Positions 28,540 through 36,660 of a DNA stretch of 64,000 bases are shown in pieces. Position numbers and translations under genes: made by a program. Within the stretch, counting starts at the first letter, position 1. Each line of letters starts with the position of its first letter. The notes beneath the pieces were generated by a model. The model had not been told where the DNA came from and did not search any database. It saw nothing but the letters and a program-made list of their open reading frames with translations. The DNA is from Desulfomonile sp963700305 (lineage in GTDB: Bacteria > Desulfobacterota > Desulfomonilia > Desulfomonilales > Desulfomonilaceae), in contig CAVOXB010000015.1 of assembly GCA_963700305.1 (NCBI GenBank), positions 1 through 64,000 on the forward strand, written 5' to 3'.

Positions 28540-28559
28540 TTATGTCATTATCGACATAA
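28540..28559. promoter_or_regulatory. Perfect inverted repeat upstream of the AOR promoter, possible operator
   Basis: TTATGTC-N6-GACATAA, with a direct half-site ATTATGTC at 28523-28530. It lies about 40 bases upstream of the -35 box at 28596, a position suited to an activator. The cognate regulator is unknown. Confidence 0.5.
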
Positions 28560-28595
28560 CATGCATGAACTATTATGCTTTTCCTGTTTTTCGGC

Positions 28596-28624
28596 TTGAC
28601 TCCAATACTAACCCCAGGTACTAT
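28596..28624 (+). promoter_or_regulatory. Sigma70-type promoter of the AOR gene
   Basis: TTGACT (28596-28601), a 17-base spacer and TACTAT (28619-28624). It is about 100 bases upstream of the ATG, which is preceded by GAGGGAAAAG as ribosome site. Confidence 0.65.
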
Positions 28625-28726
28625 TAAATTCATGGATTCCACAGACCATCATTTCCGTTCATTCAATAACTAATTAATTTCACATGGTTTATAAACGACT
28701 ACAACAACGAAAGAGGGAAAAGCACC

Positions 28727-30465
28727 ATGGATAAAATTCTGAGAATCGATATGGGAGCTGAAGGTGGTCCGAAGGTGACCGAAGCCCCTGTAGGGGCATA
28801 TGCTGGGCTGGGAGGCAGGGCTCTCACCTCGGCCGTTGTCTCCAAGGAAGTGCCTCCCCTATGCCATCCCCTGGGAGAAGATAATAAGCTGGTTATAGCT
28901 CCGGGACTCCTCAGCGGCACCACAGCTGCTGTGTCAGGCCGGCTTTCAGTGGGCTGCAAGAGCCCGCTCACCGGCGGAATCAAAGAAGCCAATGCGGGTG
29001 GGCAAGCGGCCCAGACATTGGCTCGATTGGGTTACGCCGCGATCGTGCTGGAAGGCAAACCAAAAGACGACACGCTCTACAAAATCGTCATAAATAAGGA
29101 CGGGGTCAAGATTGGTCCGGACAGTAGCCTGAAAATGATGGGCAATTATGCGCTCGTGGATAAAATGCAAGGAGAATTCGGGAAGAATATCGCCTGCATT
29201 TCCATCGGGCCCGCAGGCGAAATGAAAATGTCCGCTGCGTCAATCGCTTGTACTGATATGGAACTCAGGCCCACACGCCACGCAGGCCGCGGCGGAGTAG
29301 GGGCAGTGATGGGGTCTAAAGGCGTGAAAGTGATCGTGCTGGACGATACGGGCGCGAAAATGCGTTCGCCAAAGGACCCGGAAAAATTCAAAGAAGCAGG
29401 CAAAGCGTGGGTTGAAGGCCTCAAGAAGCACCCTGTGACTGGTGAAGGTCTCCCCGCGTACGGCACGAACGTGTTGACGAACGTGATCAATGAAGCGGGC
29501 GCGTATCCGACCAAGAAACTTTATGTGGGGACGGTTTGATACATGCTCAAAAATCAGTGGAGAAACCCAGGCCGCCACTGAAGTGGAACGCGGAGGGTCG
29601 GCCACTCACGGTTGCCATAGAGGATGTATAATTCAGTGCTCCGGAATTTACATGAATAAAGATGGTCATTATCTGACCAAACAGCCTGAATACGAGACAG
29701 TATGGGCACACGGCGGAAATTGCGGCATCGACGATTTGGACGCAATAGCAATGCTTGACCGTCTGGACGATGACTACGGCGTCGACACCATAGAAATGGG
29801 TGCCACTATAGGCGTGGCCATGGAAGCCGGGCTGGCCAAATTCGGAGACGCTGACGCAGCCATCAATCTTGTGCACGAAGTCGGCAAAGGCACGCATCTG
29901 GGAAGAATCCTGGGGAACGGTGCAGCGACGACCGGTAAGGTATTCGGAGTGGAACGTGTTCCAGTTGTGAAGGGACAATCCATGCCCACATTACGATCCA
30001 CGCGGTGTCATGGGAATCGGGGTCACTTACGCCACCAGCCCAATGGGTGCAGACCATACGGCAGGATACGCTGTTGCAGCGAACATTATGAAGGTCGGCG
30101 GCGACGTGAATCCACTAATTCCTGAAGGTCAGGTAGAATTGTCCCGTAATCTGCAGATTGCGACTGCCGCGGTGGACTCCACCGGCATGTGTCTTTTTGT
30201 AGCTTTTGCAGTCCTGGATCAGCCTGAGACTTTCCAGGCTTTGATTGACCAACTTAACGCGTTTTACGGCTTAAGTTTGACTGCCGATGACGTTGCAGCC
30301 CTCGGGAAGTCTGTGCTCAAGACCGAGCGAGATTTCAATGCAAGGGCCGGTTTCACCTCTTCGCAGGACAGGCTTCCGGAATATTTCAAAAAGGAGAAAC
30401 TGCCTCCTCACCAAGTAGTTTTCACAGTAAAGGACGAGGATCTGGACACGCTCTTTAACTGGTAG
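28727..30465 (+). CDS. Tungsten-type aldehyde:ferredoxin oxidoreductase (two frame slips)
   Basis: Cytoplasmic tungstopterin/[4Fe-4S] enzyme of about 578 residues that oxidises aldehydes (or reduces acids) with ferredoxin. The start KILRIDMGAEGGPKVTEAP, then GLGGRALTSAVV, LVIAPGLLSGTTAAVSGRLS and IGPAGEMKMSAASIACTDME form the first pterin domain. After a slip near 29513 comes THGCHRGCIIQCSGIYMNKD, three of the cluster cysteines. After a slip near 29985 come PRGVMGIGVTYATSPMGADH (second pterin site) and STGMCLFVAFAV, the fourth cysteine. It ends LPEYFKKEKLPPHQVVFTV and DEDLDTLFNW. The specific aldehyde is unknown. It has its own promoter but follows moaD by 227 bases. Confidence 0.9.
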
Positions 30466-30490
30466 TCCAAAATAGCGACTCTAGCTGGGA

Positions 30491-30518
30491 AACGCCGGTC
30501 ATAGTGCCGGCGTTTTTT
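30491..30518 (+). terminator. Rho-independent terminator after AOR
   Basis: AACGCCGG, loop TCATAGT, CCGGCGTT followed by T residues; 25 bases past the AOR stop codon. Confidence 0.85.
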
Positions 30519-30536
30519 AGTTCTAGGGGAATTGCA

Positions 30537-30620
30537 ATGACTCATGACTGGATTCAGACAATAGTGAACCGGCAAAAGGTTGTGGAGAACATTGAAATCC
30601 AGGGCTTTTGTGGTAAATAG
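30537..30620 (+). CDS. Possible 27-residue small protein
   Basis: ATG to TAG frame reading MTHDWIQTIVNRQKVVENIE IQGFCGK, with AGGGGA 7 bases upstream. It lies between the AOR terminator and the glycosyltransferase. Only the ribosome site supports it; it could equally be leader sequence. Confidence 0.25.
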   Translation: MTHDWIQTIVNRQKVVENIEIQGFCGK

Positions 30621-30653
30621 TAAGTGTGCCCGAATCTAAAGTCACGGTGTGCC

Positions 30654-31892
30654 ATGCTGCAGAATAATATTAAGCGGATTCTTGTTTATACACATAATTC
30701 CATAGGGTTGGGTCACGCATTCCGGACTTTGGCCGTGATCACCGGAATTAAGCACTGGCGGCCTGACATTGATTTTCTCGTGATGTCAGGGACTTCTATT
30801 CCCCAGATATTTTTCAAAGAGGGGGTAGAAGTAATTAAACTTCCCTCTGTAAGGCTGGATATAGATCATAAAGACAGCCCCATGCACTCGCGTTACCTGT
30901 CCGGATTCGAATTGGAATCCATATTCGATTTTCGCCAGCGACTGATAATGGCCACGTTTGATTTCTTCCAGCCTGATGTATTGATCATTGAACATAATAT
31001 GACCGGCCAGATGAGCGAGCTTATTCCATTGCTGATGAAAAAATGGATGCGCAAGGGGGGGCCGGTTGATTTTGCAGTCGTACACATTTGCCGAGGCATC
31101 ATGAAATGGATTCCCCTGCTTCGCATTCCATATCAGAATCCCAGACACAGGTCTGAGTCCATAAACATTGGCGAGTTGTACGATTTCATGTACGTGCTGG
31201 AAGATCGAGAAGTAATCGACATAAACAAGGAATTTCTCGGCAATGACCCGGACCTGGAGAAAAAAATCCGCTATCTCGGAAAAATAACCAATAAAGTGTA
31301 CGGCGAGTTGCCCGAGTGGGAACAGGTCGCTGAACGATTCGGCTTACCCGATAAGAAGATCATTCTCGTTTCGCTTGGCAGAAATCAGCGGGTTATGGAA
31401 TTGTCCAAAAAGCTGCTGGACGTTTTTCAAACAACTGGGCTTAACAAAGAATTTCAGATTATAATGGTTTTGGACCCATACCTAGACCATGATGCGCTGC
31501 AATCGTTGCGAGAGGGGCCTCTTGCACAAGGAGTGCGTTTCCTGCCATTCATGCCCGATCTGGTCGATCTTGTTCATCACTCTGAGCTCGTAATAGCACG
31601 GGCAGGATATAATATAGTCAACGAAATACTTCTCACCGGCGTGAAAGCCATCCTGATCCCCGAAAGTCATGGAGGAGGAGAGCAGGAACTGCGAGTGCAG
31701 AATATCGACCAGGAAAACATCAAGGCAATGACCGAAGAAGAAGTGCTTTGCGATGGTATGGCAGACATGATGACGGGTCTTTTACGCTCCAAGGTCACAA
31801 GTGTATCCTACAAATTTGACAAGTACGCGATCGGAAAGCTGATGATAGAAGAGCTGGAAGATTGGAAAGTCCGTTCAAAACCGTGCCGATAG
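30654..31892 (+). CDS. GT-B fold glycosyltransferase (MurG/COG4671-like)
   Basis: 412 residues. The N-terminal half has KRILVYTHNSIGLGHAFRTL, the glycine/histidine nucleotide-sugar GT-B start, and FLVMSGTSIPQIFFKEGVEV. The C-terminal donor half has KKIILVSLGRNQRVMELSKK, GVRFLPFMPDLVDLVHHSEL, VIARAGYNIVNEILLTGVKA and LIPESHGGGEQELRVQNIDQ, the E-x6-E-Q-like donor-binding pattern of MurG relatives. No signal peptide or membrane helices. The ATG at 30654 is preferred over the GTG ten codons earlier. It is followed by the deacetylase-fold gene after 24 bases, so the two are likely co-transcribed. Sugar and acceptor are unknown. Confidence 0.75.
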   Translation: MLQNNIKRILVYTHNSIGLGHAFRTLAVITGIKHWRPDIDFLVMSGTSIPQIFFKEGVEVIKLPSVRLDIDHKDSPMHSRYLSGFELESIFDFRQRLIMATFDFFQPDVLIIEHNMTGQMSELIPLLMKKWMRKGGPVDFAVVHICRGIMKWIPLLRIPYQNPRHRSESINIGELYDFMYVLEDREVIDINKEFLGNDPDLEKKIRYLGKITNKVYGELPEWEQVAERFGLPDKKIILVSLGRNQRVMELSKKLLDVFQTTGLNKEFQIIMVLDPYLDHDALQSLREGPLAQGVRFLPFMPDLVDLVHHSELVIARAGYNIVNEILLTGVKAILIPESHGGGEQELRVQNIDQENIKAMTEEEVLCDGMADMMTGLLRSKVTSVSYKFDKYAIGKLMIEELEDWKVRSKPCR

Positions 31893-31916
31893 CAAAATAC
31901 CTGGAGGTGACAAGTG

Positions 31917-32687
31917 ATGAACCCGAAACCTCTCAGAGTGATTTACCACGATGTTTACCTGACAGACTATCCCACAGCTTCCTGCGAGATGCCTCAGAGG
32001 GTTCAGTCCATTATGGGTGTGCTGAAGCGGCATTATGAGATTCTAAGACCCTCACCTGCAACGGATGAAGACATCCTCAAGATTCACACCCAATCCATTT
32101 TGAAGACAGTAAAATCGGATGTGGATCTGTTTGAAGCTGCGGCCACTGCCGCTGGCGGCGCGATTATGGCGGCTGAACTCGCTTGCGAGGGACAGCCTTC
32201 TTTTGCATGCGTGCGCCCACCGGGGCATCATGCTAGTCCAGCGAGTCATTGGGGGTTTTGTTTCTTCAACAACGTGGCTATCTCGATTGAAAGACTCTTT
32301 CGCAAACGCATGATTTCTCAGGCACTCATCCTGGACATAGATCTTCATTTCGGTGACGGAACTGACAACTTCTTTACCGGCCGAAAAGATGTGGTAGTTG
32401 CAAATATCCAGGAAAATTACAGAGAAATGTTTCTCAAGAACGTCGACCGAGCCTTGAGTTCCACCGATTACGACATAATAGCGATCAGCGCCGGCTTTGA
32501 CCGTCACGTGGAAGATTGGGGCGGCACACTTACGACCGGAGATTACTTCACAATCGGCAGAGCAGTGAGAGATTACGCTGTCTCGAAATGTGACGGCAGA
32601 TACTTCGCAGTCTTGGAAGGCGGATACAACATCGACGTACTGGGCGAGAATGCCCTGGCGCTATGCCAAGGCATGGACAATCAGTAA
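31917..32687 (+). CDS. Histone deacetylase/acetylpolyamine amidohydrolase family protein
   Basis: Zinc-dependent deacetylase-fold enzyme of 256 residues, shorter than the usual 300-340. It has CVRPPGHHASPASHWGFCFF (tandem catalytic histidines), FFNNVAIS, ALILDIDLHFGDGTDNFFTG (zinc-binding Asp and His), IIAISAGFDRHVEDWGG (the second zinc Asp) and VLEGGYNIDVLG. The shortening is mostly between the first strand and the active-site loops. GGAGGTGA stands 8 bases before the ATG; a GTG immediately upstream is the alternative. Likely substrates are acetylated lysine, polyamine or a sugar-linked acetyl group. Pairing with a glycosyltransferase hints at the last, which is inference. Confidence 0.85.
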   Translation: MNPKPLRVIYHDVYLTDYPTASCEMPQRVQSIMGVLKRHYEILRPSPATDEDILKIHTQSILKTVKSDVDLFEAAATAAGGAIMAAELACEGQPSFACVRPPGHHASPASHWGFCFFNNVAISIERLFRKRMISQALILDIDLHFGDGTDNFFTGRKDVVVANIQENYREMFLKNVDRALSSTDYDIIAISAGFDRHVEDWGGTLTTGDYFTIGRAVRDYAVSKCDGRYFAVLEGGYNIDVLGENALALCQGMDNQ

Positions 32688-32709
32688 AGATTAGTCTTGG
32701 CACATTGCT

Positions 32710-32955
32710 TCCGTGGCGGAGGCTGCGGACAGGCGGCACGCCCATAGGCATGACAATAACACGGTCGAGATGATGGCGTTGACGGCCTCGAGAACGCAGC
32801 GACATGGAGAAACATAGTATTAGTGCGGTCGGCGTCTGCCGGCCATCGTGGGCAAAGGAGCGCCCGAATTCGCGCGAAAACTTGCCCTGTGTAGCGGAAG
32901 ACTTCCTCAATGGCGAGCGGATGAAGGCCACCATCTGGCCGGCAGCCCCGGCCTC
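32710..32955. repeat. CCGGC-type palindromic repeat fragments in a gene-free stretch
   Basis: CGTCTGCCGGCCATCG (about 32831) and ATCTGGCCGGCAGCCCCGGC (about 32931) are pieces of the same family as 37682-37790 and 52713-52795. No gene is supportable from 32690 to 32955. Confidence 0.4.
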
Positions 32956-33008
32956 TACTATATAGGGATTCTCGAAAGTAATGTCGGTTTGGCAGAGCGA
33001 AACGGTTG
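32956..33008 (+). pseudogene. Remnant resembling the 3' end of the metallo-hydrolase gene
   Basis: The sequence reads GILESNVGLAERNG and stop, and matches the end of the protein at 23609-24547 (GILENSVGLAGRNG, stop). Similarity covers about 50 bases and stops abruptly upstream at a CCGGC-type repeat. Confidence 0.5.
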
Positions 33009-33029
33009 AATGGTTAGACCTTATGGATT

Positions 33030-33249
33030 GTGAACGAGGATAGCGAGCGGATCCGACACAATTTTCGAGAACTGCTATATATATCCACTGATTTGGCAAC
33101 CACGCTACGTAGTAAGATTGAACTGGGAATCCATCACCTTACATGGATCCGGAGTAGAAGAGCTCACAAATCGGATTTTGGACGAAACAAGATCTTTGCA
33201 AGTGACCGTAGAGACATTGGCTGAGGCTAGATGCGATAGAGCACATTAG
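33030..33249 (+). CDS. Possible small protein of about 72 residues, frameshifted
   Basis: A GTG start reads NEDSERIRHNFRELLYISTD and LATTLRSKIELGI. After a slip near 33140 it continues GSGVEELTNRILDETRSLQV, TVETLAEARCDRAH, stop. It is hydrophilic and probably helical. The terminator hairpin overlaps the last codons, as expected for a short transcript. I do not recognise a family. Confidence 0.35.
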
Positions 33250-33266
33250 AGTGCTCTATCGCTTTT
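33233..33266 (+). terminator. Strong hairpin terminator
   Basis: GCGATAGAGCAC (33233-33244), loop ATTAGA, GTGCTCTATCGC (33251-33262), then TTTT. The perfect 12-bp stem separates the plus-strand DNA from the 3' end of minus-strand ftsZ and could serve both. Confidence 0.8.
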
Positions 33267-33273
33267 GCTGAAG

Positions 33274-34488
33274 CTATTCCGCCTGCTTGCGCAGGAAGGT
33301 GGGGATATCAAGATCTTCTTCGTTATCCAGGGCGTACTCGTCTACAACGGCAAGATGGCGGCTGTTCTTTTCTCGTTGGCTACGCCGAATAAATGCCGGC
33401 ACGTGCGAGTCCTTGGGTTCCGGAGGCACTATTGTCCGGGCTGCAGGTCGCTCGATTTTGGGTTCTTCGACCTGCACGGTTGAGGTCCGAGTCATGGGGT
33501 ACTGTTCAGTGCGTGTGCTGGAGGCGCTGTCAGCCCGGCCGAATCCTGTTGCAATCACAGTGACGTTGACAGCATCACCCATTTCTTCGTCGATTACTGC
33601 TCCGAAGATGATGTTAGCGTCATCATGAGCTTCGTTCTGAATTATGGATACTGCATCATTGATCTCTGACAGGGTCATGTTGGACGAACCCGTGATGTTG
33701 ATCAGGACGCCCCTCGCTCCCGTCATGGAGATATCTTCCAGCAGCGGGCTGTTTATGGCCATGCGGGTGGCTTCCTCAACTCTGCCCTCGCCGATGGCTG
33801 ACCCTGTACCCATAAGAGCTACGCCCTTTTCATGCATGACGGTCCTGACATCAGCGAAGTCAAGATTGATGAGACCGTTCACGGTGACCAGATCAGATAT
33901 GCCGCGAACTCCCTGCATCAGTACGTCATCGGCCTTTCGGAATGCATCGAGGAACGAAATATCCTTCTTCAAAGACAGAAGCCTCTGATTCGGAATTATG
34001 ATCAGCGTGTCAACTTCGCGTTTGAGCGCTTCGATGCCTTCTTCGGCCTGACGCAATCTTTTCTTTCCCTCGAAAAGAAAAGGTTTGGTCACCACTGCCA
34101 CAGTGAGAGCGCCGATTTCCTGTCTTGCAATCCTCGCGATGATCGGAGCCGCTCCGGTTCCGGTTCCGCCTCCTAGCCCGGCGGTGATGAAAACCATGTC
34201 CGAGCCTTCCAGAATGTCGCGAATATTGTCGTAGTCTTCGTTGGCGGCTATTCTGCCTATTTCCGGATCTGCGCCCGCACCGAGACCTTTGGTCTGTTGC
34301 CCGCCGATCTGGATCTTTATCTCCGCCAAATTGTGCTGGAGGGACTGAGCATCAGTGTTCGCAGCGATGAACTCCACGCCTGTCAGGCCTGACCTGATCA
34401 TATTATTTATGGCGTTGCTGCCGCCGCCACCGACACCGATCACTCGTATCAAAGCATTGCGATCCGATTGGACTTCAAAGTCCAGCAT
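33274..34488 (-). CDS. ftsZ: Cell division protein FtsZ
   Basis: Tubulin-like GTPase that forms the Z-ring; 404 residues. It has the N-terminal GVGGGGSNAINNMI, the tubulin signature GLGGGTGTGAAPIIARIA, the T7 loop NLDFADVRTVM with catalytic Asp, and the C-terminal conserved peptide DLDIPTFLRKQ, which binds FtsA and others. A linker of about 70 residues precedes that peptide. The ATG at 34488 follows GAGGAGG by 7 bases; an in-frame ATG 28 codons upstream has no ribosome site. It is the last gene of the dcw cluster, 92 bases after ftsA. Confidence 0.97.
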   Translation of the reverse strand: MLDFEVQSDRNALIRVIGVGGGGSNAINNMIRSGLTGVEFIAANTDAQSLQHNLAEIKIQIGGQQTKGLGAGADPEIGRIAANEDYDNIRDILEGSDMVFITAGLGGGTGTGAAPIIARIARQEIGALTVAVVTKPFLFEGKKRLRQAEEGIEALKREVDTLIIIPNQRLLSLKKDISFLDAFRKADDVLMQGVRGISDLVTVNGLINLDFADVRTVMHEKGVALMGTGSAIGEGRVEEATRMAINSPLLEDISMTGARGVLINITGSSNMTLSEINDAVSIIQNEAHDDANIIFGAVIDEEMGDAVNVTVIATGFGRADSASSTRTEQYPMTRTSTVQVEEPKIERPAARTIVPPEPKDSHVPAFIRRSQREKNSRHLAVVDEYALDNEEDLDIPTFLRKQAE

Positions 34489-34580
34489 AGTCGGTACCTC
34501 CTCAAGTAAAATTCTTCGTCCCTTCCCAGACTTGCCGAGTCCCTCCGCAGTCCCGGCAATATTACAATTCAAAAATTCAG

Positions 34581-35816
34581 CTAAAATGCCTCAGAAAACC
34601 ATTGTTTCATGCGCCCCATCACCCGGTCGAACATTCCGCCGTTTGCTTGATAAGACGTAACCAAATCCATGCTTTTGTTTCTTGCTCCCCAGAGCACCAG
34701 GCCCACACCGGTCGCATAAACCGGCGAATTCACTACGTCAACCAGGCCGCTGATTCCCACGGGATACCCAAGCCGAACAGGCATGTCAAAAATCTGTTCA
34801 GCAAGTTCGCAGATGCCTTCGATGGTCACGGTTCCACCAGTAAGGACAATCCCGGAGGCTACATTTTGGAGCAAATTGTAGCGCTCAAGTTCCCGACGCG
34901 CGAGCCCCATGATCTCCTCCAGCCTCGGCTCCGTGATGTCTGCGAGCACGCTTCTCGAAAGCACTCTCGGCTGACGGCCGCCAACGCCGGGAACTGTGAT
35001 CGTTTCGTCCTTGTTGACCATCGAGCCCAACGCGCATCCGTATCTTCTCTTGATTCTTTCCGCTTCCACCATAGGCGTCCTGAGACCGACGGCGATATCA
35101 TTGGTCAACTGCTCTCCGCCCACTGAAATGACTGCAGTGTGCTGGATGGAACCCTCACCGAATACAGCGATGTCCGTGGTCCCGCCGCCTATGTCGACGA
35201 GCGCGACGCCGAGTTCTTTTTCGTCCGGTGAGAGCACTGCTTCTGCAGCAGCCATCTGTTGAAGGATCAGATCATTTACCCTCAGGCCGCTCTTATGTGC
35301 GCATCGGACTATATTCTGAGCCGCTGATACGGCGCCTGTAATTATGTGCACCTTGGCCTCGAGTCGAACTCCGGCCATTCCGATGGGTTCTTTTATTCCC
35401 TCCTGGTCGTCCACCATAAATTCCTGGGGTAGGATATGGATCACTTCCCGATCCGTGGGAATAGCTACTGCGCGTGCTGCATCAATAACCCTGGCGACAT
35501 CCACAGCAGTAACCTCACGATTCTTTATGGCTATTACTCCGTGAGAATTGATTCCCTTAATATGTCCTCCGGATATTCCCGCGTAAACAACATCCGCGCG
35601 GCAACCAGCCATAAGTTCTGCGTCGTCGACCGCTTTTCGGATGCTGGCAACCGTGTGGTCGATGTTCACTACTACTCCGCGGCGCAATCCTTTTGATGGT
35701 GAGGTTCCCAGACCTATGACATCAACTGTGCCCTCAGCGTTGATTTCACCTATTATTGCGCATATCTTGGTGGTTCCAACATCGAGGCCGACGACTGTGT
35801 TCTCGCTTCGCAACAT
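34581..35816 (-). CDS. ftsA: Cell division protein FtsA
   Basis: Actin-like ATPase that tethers FtsZ to the membrane; 411 residues. The start VVGLDVGTTKICAIIGEINA is phosphate-1. The 1C subdomain (EVIHILPQEFMVDDQEGIKE), GVALVDIGGGTTDIAVFGEG (phosphate-2) and GIVLTGGTVTIEGICELAEQ (adenosine motif) follow. The C-terminal amphipathic helix is FDRVMGRMKQWFSEAF. The ATG at 35816 starts the domain and is 4 bases after the ftsQ stop. Confidence 0.96.
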   Translation of the reverse strand: MLRSENTVVGLDVGTTKICAIIGEINAEGTVDVIGLGTSPSKGLRRGVVVNIDHTVASIRKAVDDAELMAGCRADVVYAGISGGHIKGINSHGVIAIKNREVTAVDVARVIDAARAVAIPTDREVIHILPQEFMVDDQEGIKEPIGMAGVRLEAKVHIITGAVSAAQNIVRCAHKSGLRVNDLILQQMAAAEAVLSPDEKELGVALVDIGGGTTDIAVFGEGSIQHTAVISVGGEQLTNDIAVGLRTPMVEAERIKRRYGCALGSMVNKDETITVPGVGGRQPRVLSRSVLADITEPRLEEIMGLARRELERYNLLQNVASGIVLTGGTVTIEGICELAEQIFDMPVRLGYPVGISGLVDVVNSPVYATGVGLVLWGARNKSMDLVTSYQANGGMFDRVMGRMKQWFSEAF

Positions 35817-35820
35817 ATTC

Positions 35821-36660
35821 CTACCCCTGGAGGAGTGCCTTGTCCGACCGGACCAGCGCACGATCCTCGAAGTCGAGATTGATGATTCGGGCATTATTCC
35901 ATTCTCCCTTTTGGGTCAAGAATCTTTTTAGCCGCCCGTATCGTTGGATTTTCTCTTCAAAATCACCTTTACCCAGGATCACGGTTTTGCCGGACCCTGT
36001 TTGAAGGGTAATCCCTTCGTCGAGGTCGATTCTTATTTCAGAGACGCCCACAGGATCCACTTCGGAAACGGACCTCTCCACAAGGTCCAACAGGACGAAG
36101 CCCATCCTGATCATCTCTTGAACTTCGGATGCCCGAGCTTTTAGGTCCTCGGGAGAGACCCCGGAGAAGAGGGGATATCCCAAAGTATCGCCAGGGAGCA
36201 GCCTTGTGAAGAACTCCGCCTGCTCGTCAACATAGTAGAGTTTTCCTGCCGCCAATATAGCCCTGGGAGTGCGTTCTTCGATTTCGATGATAAGTTGGCC
36301 CGGGAACCGTCTGTACACGGACGCGGACCTTATCCATGGATGCCTCTTTAACCTCGTCGCTATGGCGCTCAGATCCACGGTCAGCAGATTGATGTTGCGG
36401 TCGAGCTCCGATGCCTCCTCAACCTCGGCTTTGGAAAGCCTTCGATTGCCAGTTACATCCACCTGCTGGAGATTAAAGTAAGGCATGTGAAGAAAAAACA
36501 CATAAACCAATGCCAGGCCCATAATTGCATCCACGCTCACAAACGCGATCAGCAAATATTTGAGGACCTTTCGATTCCGCTGTCGTTTTGCCGGCGGATC
36601 TTTGGAGCCAGACCGCGGTGGTTTGCTTTCGATGATGATTGGGCGTTTGGTGTCAGACAT
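35821..36660 (-). CDS. ftsQ: Cell division protein FtsQ
   Basis: Bitopic divisome protein of 279 residues. A basic cytoplasmic tail (about 32 residues) is followed by one membrane helix (YLLIAFVSVDAIMGLALVYV). The POTRA domain begins YFNLQQVDVTGNRRLSKAEV, and the beta-domain runs through RRFPGQLIIEIEERTPRAIL and YYVDEQAEFFTRLLPGD. The frame is intact. It overlaps the end of murB by 8 bases. Confidence 0.93.
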   Translation of the reverse strand: MSDTKRPIIIESKPPRSGSKDPPAKRQRNRKVLKYLLIAFVSVDAIMGLALVYVFFLHMPYFNLQQVDVTGNRRLSKAEVEEASELDRNINLLTVDLSAIATRLKRHPWIRSASVYRRFPGQLIIEIEERTPRAILAAGKLYYVDEQAEFFTRLLPGDTLGYPLFSGVSPEDLKARASEVQEMIRMGFVLLDLVERSVSEVDPVGVSEIRIDLDEGITLQTGSGKTVILGKGDFEEKIQRYGRLKRFLTQKGEWNNARIINLDFEDRALVRSDKALLQG

